Positions 8,114 through 16,634 are shown, numbered from the stretch's first letter. The stretch: 33,790 nt of DNA from an uncultured Christensenella sp. (GCA_910586365.1 CAJUGP010000024.1:1-33790); one strand, 5' to 3'. Numbers and translations are program-made. The notes: generated by a model from the letters alone, not told the origin.

Positions 8114-8760
8114 AAGTACAACTCCTTTTTTATCATGATTTGCCGCTCTAACTCGGCGAAAACGTTTCTACCGCTCTCCTTTTTGGTGGTATAGCCTTTG
8201 ATTTTAATCGCCCATTCGGGCACGACGCCGACAATATCGGAATAATATAAACAACCGACTTCGGTGGAATCTCTGCTGATCGGTCGGTTATCGCCGAGGA
8301 AAAAGATCTGCCCCGCGCGCACTTCCGTTTCCGAAAAATCGGGCGTAACGCCTTTTATATACGGTTCGTCGAGCGGCGTAAAATCCTCTTCGCCCGCTTT
8401 TTTGAGCGAAACGACGCCCCGTTCGCATTTGACGCAATCGCCTTCGAGCGCGATCAGCCGTTTTATGATGCGCTCGGTTTTCGGCTCGAACAGTCCGCTG
8501 TGCCCCTTCACGTCTATGATCACCACGTCGCCCCGTTCGGCAACGAAATTCACGCGCTCGGCGTACAGAAAATCGCCGCTTTGCAGCGTGTTTTCCATCG
8601 ACTCACCCTCGACTTCGACGACGAAATAGGCGTTGACGAACCACAGGTTAAACACCGTGAACGCAACGAGGAGCAAAACGGCAAACGTGCAAAGCGCGGA
8701 AAAAATTTTGCCCGCGCGCGTTTCCTGCCGCTCGTTGAGCATTTTGGGGCGGTCAATCAT
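8107..8760 (-). CDS. lepB: Signal peptidase I
   Basis: Membrane-bound serine/lysine protease that removes signal peptides from exported proteins. One N-terminal membrane helix (about 17-39) anchors the 217-residue protein. Box B is GESMENTL with the catalytic Ser54, and box D is ERIIKRLIA with the general base Lys100. The later conserved boxes FFLGDNRPISRDST (near 174-187) and the VGVVPEWAI segment are present, so the enzyme looks complete. It overlaps the DUF951 gene by 8 bases and degV by 7 bases. The context gives no hint of a dedicated substrate, so a housekeeping role is likely. Confidence 0.95.
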   Translation of the reverse strand: MIDRPKMLNERQETRAGKIFSALCTFAVLLLVAFTVFNLWFVNAYFVVEVEGESMENTLQSGDFLYAERVNFVAERGDVVIIDVKGHSGLFEPKTERIIKRLIALEGDCVKCERGVVSLKKAGEEDFTPLDEPYIKGVTPDFSETEVRAGQIFFLGDNRPISRDSTEVGCLYYSDIVGVVPEWAIKIKGYTTKKESGRNVFAELERQIMIKKELYLW

Positions 8761-8947
8761 CGCTTTCCTCCGCCACGCGCCGCACGCGTTTTTTCAGCTC
8801 GTCGAGCGTCAGCATCACCGCCCTGCCGCACGTTTTACATTTAATTTTCCAATCGGCGCCCGTACGGACGATCTCCCACAGCCTGCCGCCGCAAGGGTGC
8901 GGCTTTTTCGTTTCGACCACCGCGCCGAGTTTCAAGGTCAAATCCAT
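8753..8947 (-). CDS. DUF951 family zinc-ribbon-like protein
   Basis: A 64-residue protein of the DUF951 family, found across Bacillota and often in operons with RNA- or DNA-metabolism genes. It has the family signature KKPHPCGGRLWEIVRTGAD (14-32) followed by KCKTCGRAVML (35-45). One cysteine in the first motif and a CxxC pair in the second suggest a small metal-binding or nucleic-acid-binding fold, which is inferred and not shown. The ATG lies within the last codons of the upstream hydrolase-like gene. Confidence 0.9.
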   Translation of the reverse strand: MDLTLKLGAVVETKKPHPCGGRLWEIVRTGADWKIKCKTCGRAVMLTLDELKKRVRRVAEESDD

Positions 8948-10617
8948 AAAACGTTGTTTACGAGAACCTCCCGTTCGCTGTAAAATGCAACCGACACGGC
9001 GTGCGTGAAGTCGTTAAGCGACGCGCCGTTTGCCGCCTTGAAATCGAAGGGATCGAGGAAAAAGCTCTTCCACTTGCCGCCGCCTTCCACGTTCACTTCG
9101 GCGCAATAGCCCTGTTCTTCGTTCGCGTCGAGATAAAACGTGATCTTCAAACGGGCGTTTTGCTTTGCGTAAGCGTCGAAACGGAAGGAAACGCCCTCGG
9201 GCGCGCCGTACCGCGGTTCGCCCACGCGGAACGAAACGATCCCCGCGGACGAGGTGATGCCTTTTATGCCGCCGTAGCCCGCTTCCACTTTTACGTTGGA
9301 AGAGCTGTCGGGCATGAAGCAGTCGGCAACCGCCTGCGCGCTCTGGCGCAGCCCGACGAATCCGTTATAGCCGTCGGCGTTGTTATAGATGACGCGGCTC
9401 TTCAAGCAGCTGTTTTTATACTGCTTTTCGAGCACGATTTCCTTAATGTTGGAGGTGACGGAAAACCCGTTGGAATATTTTACGAAGCCGTAAACAAGCG
9501 CTTTTTTGCTCTCGGTGTAAAGTCCGAGCGGAACGGTGAACACGTTTTCGCCGTTTTTGGGTTCGCCCAAAACACGCGTCCAGTCGCGCGTTTTGGAGCC
9601 TGTCACCTTTTCGGTATAAAAGATGCCGCAGTCGGCGATCTCGCCCGCCTTGTCGCCCTTCACCTCGACGACGAGGTTGCCCTCTCCGTCCTCTTTCGCC
9701 TCGATCGAAATGGGTTTGCTGATAAATACCGACCGCCCTTTGAGATATTTATCGAGGAACAAATCGACGTTCCGCACCGAATGCGTGCCGATCAAGCCGT
9801 TTCCGTGCGCCGAGAAGAGAATGGCTTTTTCGATTTCCGGATTGAGCATGCGGAAGGTATCGTACACCCTGTCGTGATCGTACTTCACGTCGTTTACGGC
9901 GGAAAGCAGCAAGACGGGGCATTTTACATAAGGCGCATAGCTCTGCGAATCGATGCCCGCGATATAGCGGTAACGCTCTTCGTCGAACGCGCGTTTGGCG
10001 TCGTCGGAATAGCGCTCCATATTTTGATAGGCAAGCCAGCCCGCCGCGCAAACCGATATCATACACCGAAGCGGCGCATACGGCGCGATCTTGAAGAGCA
10101 CCTCGCCGCCCGTACGCATGCCGATCGCACCCGCCGCCGTCACTTCTTCGCGCGAGGCAAGGTAGCGCGCCGCGTACCGCGCGACCGCCGCCCATTCGTA
10201 CCAGCTCGTTTCCCGCGCCGTGGGATTCGCGCGCGTTACATGCTCGCCCGCGCGCACGTAGTTGGCATAGTCGATCGCGGCGGGATAACGCGTGTGCAAT
10301 TCCCTGCCGTTTTCGCCGCAATAATCGACGCACAGCACGCCGTACCCGCTCGATAAAAATCGCTGCACGAAACGTTCGTCGAACGCCATGCCCGCCTCGA
10401 ACAGAACCATGACCACGGGAAACCGCGCCGCGCCCGCGGGAAACGAATAGCGCGCGTAAATTTTTACGCGTTCTTCGCCGACCTGTCTGCCGTAAAAACA
10501 GACGTCGCGTACGGTTATGCCGTCTTCCTGCGTTTCCCCGACGATCTCCTCGCACAAGGGCAGCGCGTCGTCGAAATCCTTCCAAAGCGTGACGGGCGTC
10601 AAAATCGAAAATGCCAT
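8938..10617 (-). CDS. Alpha/beta-hydrolase-fold protein with a substituted nucleophile
   Basis: A 559-residue protein: an alpha/beta-hydrolase domain over about residues 30-295 and a C-terminal beta-rich domain over about 300-559. The nucleophile elbow reads GMRTGG at 166-171, so Arg168 occupies the usual catalytic Ser position. The likely acid Asp243 (SAVND) and His271 (SAHGNG) look retained. The Arg codon CGT is one base from a Ser codon AGT. Either this is a pseudo-hydrolase that binds ligand without turnover, or Thr169 is used, or the domain acts differently. The C-terminal half resembles carbohydrate-binding sandwich domains attached to esterases, with low certainty. No signal peptide is seen. 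A GGAG site precedes the ATG, which lies 6 bases after sbcC. Confidence 0.72.
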   Translation of the reverse strand: MAFSILTPVTLWKDFDDALPLCEEIVGETQEDGITVRDVCFYGRQVGEERVKIYARYSFPAGAARFPVVMVLFEAGMAFDERFVQRFLSSGYGVLCVDYCGENGRELHTRYPAAIDYANYVRAGEHVTRANPTARETSWYEWAAVARYAARYLASREEVTAAGAIGMRTGGEVLFKIAPYAPLRCMISVCAAGWLAYQNMERYSDDAKRAFDEERYRYIAGIDSQSYAPYVKCPVLLLSAVNDVKYDHDRVYDTFRMLNPEIEKAILFSAHGNGLIGTHSVRNVDLFLDKYLKGRSVFISKPISIEAKEDGEGNLVVEVKGDKAGEIADCGIFYTEKVTGSKTRDWTRVLGEPKNGENVFTVPLGLYTESKKALVYGFVKYSNGFSVTSNIKEIVLEKQYKNSCLKSRVIYNNADGYNGFVGLRQSAQAVADCFMPDSSSNVKVEAGYGGIKGITSSAGIVSFRVGEPRYGAPEGVSFRFDAYAKQNARLKITFYLDANEEQGYCAEVNVEGGGKWKSFFLDPFDFKAANGASLNDFTHAVSVAFYSEREVLVNNVLWI

Positions 10618-10623
10618 TTTTCT

Positions 10624-13200
10624 TTACTCCGTTAATATTTGCGAGCCGTGTTTTTCCGTCGCCTTTTTCACCGACAGCTTACGGCTTATTCTATGCTTCA
10701 ACTCTTCAACGTGCGAAATGATCCCCACGGTGAGATTTTCGTTTTTGAGCTTTTCCAGACTGTCCATCACGACGTCGACGAGCTTTTCGTCGAGCGTGCC
10801 GAACCCTTCGTCAAGGAAGAAAAATTCGTTGGGACGCAGCGAACGGGCGCAGATCTCCGCGCTCAGCGCGATTGCAAGCGATAGCGATACTAAGAAGGTT
10901 TCGCCGCCCGAAAGCGTGCTTACCGTGCGCAGGTTTCCGCCGTCAAAATTATCTCCCACGAAAAATCCGCCGTCGTAACGGAGAAAATACCGTCCGCCCG
11001 TGAGCGAAAGCAGCCGCTTGCTGGCGTTCAGCGCCACCGTTTGCAAATACTCTTCGGCGACGAATTCCATGAATTTATTCCCTTCGAGCAGCTTTTTCAG
11101 ACGCTCGTAACACGCGAAATCCTTTTGCACGCCGCCGTATTCGGTTTCCAGCGCGTGTTTCTTTTCGAGCTGCTCTTCCGAGCGTAACAGCGTGCTGCGC
11201 GCAACCGCCGCTTTCTCGGAAATCTCTTTCCTTGCACGCTCGCGGCTCGAAAGCCGTTCGGCTGCCGCCTTTACGTCGCCTTCCGTTACCGTTTCGAACT
11301 GTTCTTTGTTCAATTCGCGCAGACGCGCGCGCACCGCGGCATACCGTTCTTTATACTCTTCGACGCGTTTTTTTGCCGCTTCGGCGTCGCCGTAGTCGCG
11401 CAGCAGTTGCCGCGCCTCCGCCGCGCTTTCCCATTCGCCCGCCGCCAAAGCGTCGCGCAGACGGCGCAAAGCGCTTTCCAGCGCGCTCTGCGATGCGTTG
11501 TTCCGCTCGACTGCCGCCGTAAAAGCGATTTCCGCTTTCGTCTTGTTCTCGTTCGCCGCGGCAAGGCGCGTTTCGCAATCGGTTTTATAAAGCCGCGTCT
11601 TGCGCAGCTGCTCCGCCGCCCGTTCGCCCGATTCTTTGCCCTCGAACTGAGCTTTGAGCTGCTCCATGCGCGCTTTGGTTTTGGTGAACTCTTCCGAAAG
11701 CGCGCGGATTTTTTCGCGGCTGACGTCGCAACGCGACTTCCGCGTTTCCAATTTCAAACGCTCCGTTTGCAGCCGTTCGCGTTCGCGTCCGTTTTCCTCG
11801 TATTGCCGCCGCAAAGCGGTATAATCGATTTGATCGCCCGCCGACGAAAGCGCATCGTATTTTTGCACGAGCGGTTCGCTGTCGGGCGCGATCTCCTCAT
11901 GCTTTTGCGTTAAACCGCGCAGCTCGTCCGCAAACACCGCGTATTCGGCGCGGAGAAGCGCGGCTTTGCCGTGCGTTTCGGCGTAAGTCATAAAATCCCC
12001 GTCATATCCGAGCGTTTGCAGCGCGTTCTCGATGCGCGCAAGCTCTTCTTCGTAAGAAAAAGAATAAAGCTGTTCGCTTTCTCTTGCCTGTTCTTTGTCG
12101 ATCTGCGCAAGCCGCTGCGCGCAGGCTTCATATTCCTTCCGCGCAAAATCCGCGCTTTTGCTCTCGGCGCACAGTGCGGTGAGCCGCTCGATCTGCGCGT
12201 CCGTTTTTGCCGCGTCGTATTCCGTAAGCACAGCGCATTCTTGTTCCGCCGCCGCACAGCGCGCCCGCGCGCGTTCGAGCGTTTCGCGATCCGAAAGCGC
12301 TTTGCGCTTCGTCTCTTCGTACTCCTTTTCCATGCTGAGCGCCGCCGTCGCCTTTTCGAGCCGCATGACCGCGCTGTCCAACTCCTTCATGGCGGATTTG
12401 CGCGCCTCAAGCTCTTCCATGCGCGCGAGCAGACGGGCGCGTTCCGTGCTCTTTTCGTACCCGAGCGCGATCGCGCGTTCCCGCGCTCTGTCCTCTTCGA
12501 GCGCTTTGCTGAGCGCTTTTTCTTCGCCCTCGAGACGGGCGATCTCCTCGCGCAACGCGTTGCAGAAAGCTTTGGTAACGCCGTCGTACTGTTCGAGCCG
12601 CGCTTTCAGCACGTGGCTTTGCTCGCGGAGCGCGGCGAACTTCGCGTTGACGCGCTTGACCAAGCCCTCGCCGTATTTTTCCAAATTAAAGAGCCGCGAA
12701 ACGAGTTTCAGCCGTTCCGACCGCGCCGATTTGACAAACTGTGCGAATTCCCCCTGCGGCAGCGCGATACATTTTTCAAAATCGCGCTGTTCCAGCCCCA
12801 CGATCCGCAACAGCAGCGCGTTGCTCTCGCGCACGCCTTCGGAAAGCGCCGCGAGCATTTCACCTTTTCGTTCGTAAACGCGCGCCGACTGCACGGCGTT
12901 TTTGCGCTTGATCTCGCGCTCCGCGCGGAAGGTACGGCGCAAGCCCTCGTAATAGATCTCGAACTCGAAATGAACGTAAGCTTTTTCAAGACGGTAATTG
13001 ACGATCTCGGCAAGGCTGCCCTTCGAGCGCGCGACGGCGCCGTAGAGCGCGAACGAAATACAGTCGAGCACGGTGCTCTTGCCCGATCCCGTATCGCCGA
13101 AAATCCCGAAGATACCGTATTCGGTGAGCGCGGTAAAATCGATGCGCGCGTATTCGGAAAAGGAATTTATCCCGCAAAATTCAAGCGTTTTCGGTTTCAT
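10624..13200 (-). CDS. sbcC: Exonuclease SbcC (Rad50-like), no visible zinc hook
   Basis: ATPase subunit of the SbcCD nuclease, which processes hairpins and blocked DNA ends. The Walker A loop GDTGSGKS is at residues 35-42; the ABC signature LSGGE at 763-767 and the Walker B/D-loop FFLDEGFGTLDE around 795-806 are intact. A long coiled coil with heptad-like Leu/Glu/Arg content fills the middle. Two things are unusual: the protein is 858 residues where most Bacillota SbcC proteins exceed 1000, and no CxxC motif occurs anywhere near the coil apex, so the Rad50-type zinc hook seems absent. The ATG overlaps the sbcD stop by 20 bases, which fits a stoichiometric complex. Confidence 0.93.
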   Translation of the reverse strand: MKPKTLEFCGINSFSEYARIDFTALTEYGIFGIFGDTGSGKSTVLDCISFALYGAVARSKGSLAEIVNYRLEKAYVHFEFEIYYEGLRRTFRAEREIKRKNAVQSARVYERKGEMLAALSEGVRESNALLLRIVGLEQRDFEKCIALPQGEFAQFVKSARSERLKLVSRLFNLEKYGEGLVKRVNAKFAALREQSHVLKARLEQYDGVTKAFCNALREEIARLEGEEKALSKALEEDRARERAIALGYEKSTERARLLARMEELEARKSAMKELDSAVMRLEKATAALSMEKEYEETKRKALSDRETLERARARCAAAEQECAVLTEYDAAKTDAQIERLTALCAESKSADFARKEYEACAQRLAQIDKEQARESEQLYSFSYEEELARIENALQTLGYDGDFMTYAETHGKAALLRAEYAVFADELRGLTQKHEEIAPDSEPLVQKYDALSSAGDQIDYTALRRQYEENGRERERLQTERLKLETRKSRCDVSREKIRALSEEFTKTKARMEQLKAQFEGKESGERAAEQLRKTRLYKTDCETRLAAANENKTKAEIAFTAAVERNNASQSALESALRRLRDALAAGEWESAAEARQLLRDYGDAEAAKKRVEEYKERYAAVRARLRELNKEQFETVTEGDVKAAAERLSSRERARKEISEKAAVARSTLLRSEEQLEKKHALETEYGGVQKDFACYERLKKLLEGNKFMEFVAEEYLQTVALNASKRLLSLTGGRYFLRYDGGFFVGDNFDGGNLRTVSTLSGGETFLVSLSLAIALSAEICARSLRPNEFFFLDEGFGTLDEKLVDVVMDSLEKLKNENLTVGIISHVEELKHRISRKLSVKKATEKHGSQILTE

Positions 13201-14347
13201 CGTTCTCCTTTACGAGCGCAAGAAACGCCGTCAGCAATTCGGGCGGCGGATCGGCGGCAAACTGCGAGCGATAGTACAGCGAAAAAAGCTCGTCCGCTTT
13301 GAGCATCGAGCGCAGCGGAACGTTCGCCCGTTCTTCCCCGCCCACGCGCGCGATCAGATTTACCAATCCCGTATTGCATTCCCTGAGCGCTTGCGTCTGC
13401 GCGGAAGTGAGCGGCGCGTCGAGATTGATAGTCAGTTCGATATAGCATTCTTCATAATGCGGAAGGAGTTTTAACGCTTCTTCCACGCCGTTGCATTCCA
13501 ATCGCACGAGCTTTTTTCCCACGGTAAGCGGAATTTCCCGCACGAGTTCGACTTCGTTCCCCTTCGTTTCGAGCAGCATGACCGATTTGCTTGTATTCGC
13601 TTCGTCGAAAGAATATTGCAGAATCGAGCCGCTGTAATAACCGTTTTTGCCTGCGCGCTGGCGCTTATGCAGATGCCCGAGCGCAACGTAACCGTGTTCG
13701 GGCAGCGAAGAAAGCGGCACGGCGCGCGCGCCGCCCAAATCGATGTCGCGCTCGCTCTCGCTCACGCTGCCGCCCGCGACGAACACGTGCGCCACGAGGA
13801 TATGCGGCAGATCGCCCCGATACCCCGCTTCGCCGCGCGCGATCCACCGCGCCGTTTTTTCGGCGTAGCTTTCGTCCGTTTTATCTTCTTTAAGCCGCGC
13901 TTCGTTGGGATAAGGCAGCAAATTGAGGTAAACCCGTTCGCCCGCTTCGTTTGCGACGATCGCATAGTTTTCGCCCGATTCGACGATCCCCGCGCCCCCT
14001 TCTGCCCGAACGGGAACCGCCGCGGGTTTGTTTCCGAAGAGGTACACGCCGTGTTCGGCAAGAAAAGGCGCGGCGGCGCACAGACGAACGCCGTCGTCGT
14101 GATTTCCGCTGATCAGAACGATCGTCCTTCCCTGCGCGATCTCTTTTATCCTGCGGTAAAACAATTCCTCCGCTTCCGCCGAAGGCACGTAAGTATCGAA
14201 AATATCGCCCGCGACCAAAACGAGGTCGACCGCTTCTTTCTTGCAAATATCGGCGATTTGCAACAAAACGGCGTCCTGTTCGGGCAGTCTTTCCCTGTCC
14301 GCAAGGCGCTTGCCGATATGCCAGTCGGAAGTGTGGAGTATTTTCAT
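13181..14347 (-). CDS. sbcD: Exonuclease SbcD (Mre11-like)
   Basis: Nuclease subunit of SbcCD, a calcineurin-like phosphoesterase with two metal ions. I chose the ATG at 14345-14347 over an upstream in-frame start because MKILHTSDWHIG is the canonical N-terminus and a GAAGGGA site lies just upstream. All metal motifs are visible: Asp8 and His10, Asp48 in AGDIF, Asn82-His83-Asp84 in GNHD, a His in LVAHVF and GHLH further on. The 388-residue length is normal. It is the first gene of the leftward run and has its own promoter in the divergent region. Confidence 0.95.
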   Translation of the reverse strand: MKILHTSDWHIGKRLADRERLPEQDAVLLQIADICKKEAVDLVLVAGDIFDTYVPSAEAEELFYRRIKEIAQGRTIVLISGNHDDGVRLCAAAPFLAEHGVYLFGNKPAAVPVRAEGGAGIVESGENYAIVANEAGERVYLNLLPYPNEARLKEDKTDESYAEKTARWIARGEAGYRGDLPHILVAHVFVAGGSVSESERDIDLGGARAVPLSSLPEHGYVALGHLHKRQRAGKNGYYSGSILQYSFDEANTSKSVMLLETKGNEVELVREIPLTVGKKLVRLECNGVEEALKLLPHYEECYIELTINLDAPLTSAQTQALRECNTGLVNLIARVGGEERANVPLRSMLKADELFSLYYRSQFAADPPPELLTAFLALVKENDETENA

Positions 14348-14403
14348 GAAATCCCTTCGTAACCCCTTACGGGAAAATTTATCGCAAAGAAAGAACGAAC
14401 GCA

Positions 14404-14432
14404 TTGCTTTTTCCCGAAGGTTATGTTATACT
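14404..14432 (+). promoter_or_regulatory. Sigma-A promoter for the DnaD-like gene
   Basis: On the plus strand TTGCTT (14404-14409) is followed after 17 bases by TATACT (14427-14432). The start point would be near 14439, about 75 bases before the ATG, which has a GGGAGAAAGT ribosome site. Confidence 0.65.
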
Positions 14433-14450
14433 TAATTTATATCTCATATC

Positions 14451-14479
14451 ATTATAAACCATTTCGCAAAAAAAAGCAA
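14451..14479 (-). promoter_or_regulatory. Sigma-A promoter for sbcD and the leftward operon
   Basis: On the minus strand TTGCTT (14474-14479) is separated by 17 bases from a perfect TATAAT (14451-14456). Transcription would start near 14444 and give a leader of about 97 bases before sbcD. It faces the plus-strand promoter of the DnaD-like gene. Confidence 0.72.
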
Positions 14480-14514
14480 GCGCAAAAAGCGCGTTTTCAC
14501 AAACGGGAGAAAGT

Positions 14515-16224
14515 ATGTCGTTCAGTTCCTTTTCCAAAGATTTCAACGCGAATATGTACACGAGCGTCGAAAATCAGTTCATCACCAAATATCTGCCGCA
14601 AGCGGAAGGCGACGCCGTTCGCGTGTACCTTTACGGACTGTATCTTTGCGCCTGCAAACAGGAATTCGACGCGCACGCTGCCGCGGCGATGCTCAAAATC
14701 CCCTACGACCGCTTACTCGAAATTTTCGGATTTTGGGAAGACTGCGACCTTGTACGCATTCTCTCGCGCGAACCGCTTTTCGTGGAATACCTGCCCGTGA
14801 ACGCCGCGATCGGCAGACCCAAATCCATTCGCCCCGAAAAATACGCGCAATTCAACAAAGAGCTTTACAAGCTGCTCCAAAAAGCGGGCAAGGACTTCAA
14901 GCCCTACGAAATGCAGCGCATTTTGGAATTTTTGGAAAACAACCCTATGGAGCAGCAGGCGTTTCTGCTCGTCGTGGAATACTGCGCCAAAAAAGACGGC
15001 GACCGCCTCTCCTGCGCGCACGTGCTCAACAAAGCGAATAAGCTGTGCGCCGATCATAAATTTACATACGAACAGGTCGAACAGAGCTTCGCCGATTTCA
15101 ACAATCGCGAAAAAGAACTTGCGCAGCTTTATAACCTGCTCGGCATCTACAAAAAACCGCAGGAAAACGATTATCAGTATCTCGAAAATTGGACGCGGCG
15201 CGGCGTGGAATGGGGCGCGGTGCTCGCCTGCGCGAAAACGCTTAAAAAAGGTACGCTTTCCACGCTCGATTCGCTCGTGGACGAGCTGTGCGAAAAAGAC
15301 GCCAAAACGCGAGCGGCGGCGGTCGATTACCTTGCCTTGCGCGAAGAACAAACGCAAACGGTGTTCAAGGTGGCGCGCAAATTGGGCGTAAAAGTGCAAA
15401 ATCCCCGCCCCTACTGCGAGGAATACGCCGAAAAATGGCTGGAACGCGGATACGACGGCGACAGTCTTACGCTGCTCGCCGCGCTCGGCTTAAAACTCGG
15501 ATACGGCTTCGAGGAGTTAGACGCGCTCTTGGAAAAGCTCTACCGCGAAGGCGTGGTCGACGGCGCGGGGATCTCCGCCTATTGCGCGTCGCAGGATAAA
15601 CAGCTCCGCCTGCTGCAAAAAATCCAAAACGTTTGCGGCGTGGTGCGCAAAACGCAAACGGTGCTCGACATGCTCGCCGCCTGGCAAAGCTGGAACTTTT
15701 CCGACGCGATGATTTTGGAAGCGGCATCAAGAAGCGCGAACGCCACCGCCCCCATTCCGTATATGAACAAACTGCTCTCCGAATGGAAACGGCTCGGCGT
15801 TTTTCAAGCGAGCGAAATTCCCGAACGGAGCGTTGCCGCAACGCAGAAAGAATACCGCAGCGAAGCCGCCCTTGCGGCGGACAGCCGCAGCGAACGCGAA
15901 AACTTTTACGCGAAGCGCCGCGCCCGCGCCCTTGCAAACGCCGAAAGAGTGCGTAAAACGATCGAGCAAGATAGAGAATACACCCGCGCCGAAACGGCAA
16001 TCCGCAAGGGAGAAATCGCCCTTGCCAAAGCGGAATTTTACGAGCCGCAGAACGTTCCTTCGATCCGCGCCGCCCTCGAACAAGCGCGCGCAGAGCGCAG
16101 CGCCGCCTTGCAGCGTCTGCGCCTGAGCGAATCGGATCTGCAACCGAAATTTTTCTGCACGAAGTGCTCGGATACGGGATACCTTCCCGACGGAAAACTC
16201 TGCGACTGCTACCAAAAAGCGTAA
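14515..16224 (+). CDS. DnaD-like primosome protein fused to a DnaI/DnaC-type N-terminal zinc domain
   Basis: A 569-residue protein that appears to join two parts of the helicase-loading machinery. Residues about 10-95 look like the DnaD winged-helix domain. Residues about 205-430 carry DnaD C-terminal (DDBH2) features, including the Y-x7-W-x3-G pattern at Tyr416, Trp424 and Gly428 (YMNKLLSEWKRLG). From about 455 on there is a charged helical region and then FCTKCSDTGYLPDGKLCDC at 547-565, with Cys548, Cys551, Cys563 and Cys565 as likely zinc ligands. This end matches the region that precedes the AAA+ domain in clostridial DnaC/DnaI-type loaders, often encoded next to dnaD. Here the protein stops four residues after the last Cys and a terminator follows, so no ATPase is attached. 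It probably contacts DnaB. Domain limits are by eye. Confidence 0.8.
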   Translation: MSFSSFSKDFNANMYTSVENQFITKYLPQAEGDAVRVYLYGLYLCACKQEFDAHAAAAMLKIPYDRLLEIFGFWEDCDLVRILSREPLFVEYLPVNAAIGRPKSIRPEKYAQFNKELYKLLQKAGKDFKPYEMQRILEFLENNPMEQQAFLLVVEYCAKKDGDRLSCAHVLNKANKLCADHKFTYEQVEQSFADFNNREKELAQLYNLLGIYKKPQENDYQYLENWTRRGVEWGAVLACAKTLKKGTLSTLDSLVDELCEKDAKTRAAAVDYLALREEQTQTVFKVARKLGVKVQNPRPYCEEYAEKWLERGYDGDSLTLLAALGLKLGYGFEELDALLEKLYREGVVDGAGISAYCASQDKQLRLLQKIQNVCGVVRKTQTVLDMLAAWQSWNFSDAMILEAASRSANATAPIPYMNKLLSEWKRLGVFQASEIPERSVAATQKEYRSEAALAADSRSERENFYAKRRARALANAERVRKTIEQDREYTRAETAIRKGEIALAKAEFYEPQNVPSIRAALEQARAERSAALQRLRLSESDLQPKFFCTKCSDTGYLPDGKLCDCYQKA

Positions 16225-16264
16225 AATTTGCGATTTATGTCTGACATAATACTTTGTTTGGATT

Positions 16265-16292
16265 GAAAAAACGCCCTTTGGGGGCGTTTTTC
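16265..16292 (+). terminator. Rho-independent terminator of the DnaD-like gene
   Basis: ACGCCC (16271-16276) pairs with GGGCGT (16282-16287); flanking A and T runs (16266-16270 and 16287-16291) extend the stem and provide the U-tract. It lies about 40 bases after the stop codon and confirms that the gene ends there. Confidence 0.88.
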
Positions 16293-16302
16293 TCTATTTT
16301 TA

Positions 16303-16328
16303 GATTCCTCGACTACGCTCGGAATGAC
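16303..16328 (-). repeat. Hairpin repeat, ATTCC/GGAAT arm variant
   Basis: One copy, inverted relative to the plus strand, of a short imperfect palindrome: a 5-base arm ATTCC, a core close to GAGCGAAGTCGA and the arm GGAAT, here with GCGTAG in the core. The same element recurs at 32666, 32781 and 32876. It lies directly after the terminator. Confidence 0.75.
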
Positions 16329-16390
16329 AAATAAACACTGTACAGTCGAAAAAACAATTCCTCTTTTCCTCAGCCCGCTCGGAAATATTC

Positions 16391-16634
16391 CCTGTCATGC
16401 AGAGCCAAATTCTCTGTCATGTCGAACAAAATACCTTGTCTTGTCGAGCAAACTTCCTTGCTATGACAAACAAAATTTTCCCGTCAAGCCGAGTAAACTT
16501 GCCCTGTCATGTCGAGCAAAATTCCCTGCCATTTCAAGCATGTCCTCTGCCTGTAGAAATATTTCCTGTCATGCCAAGTAAACATTCCCCTATCATACCG
16601 AACAAAATACCTTGTCAAGCCGAGTAAACTTTCC
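16391..16634 (+). repeat. Degenerate tandem array with a 22-23 base period
   Basis: About eleven head-to-tail units with a consensus near CCTGTCATGTCGAGCAAAAT followed by TC. Units begin near 16391, 16413, 16435, 16457, 16479, 16501, 16525, 16547, 16566, 16589 and 16611. Most differences are single substitutions; the unit near 16547 is shortened. There are no unique spacers, so this is not a CRISPR array. The unit equals the left half of the complete hairpin element at 16635-16664. I find no credible gene in 16225-16669: the short reading frames here only reflect the repeat. Confidence 0.8.

Noticed and set aside
9001..10356. 451-codon plus-strand frame
   Set aside because: It is antisense to the hydrolase-like gene, has no ribosome site or family resemblance, and reflects GC-rich third codon positions.
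11971..13302. 443-codon plus-strand frame
   Set aside because: Antisense to sbcC; composition is an Arg/Phe/Leu-rich shadow and no motif is present.
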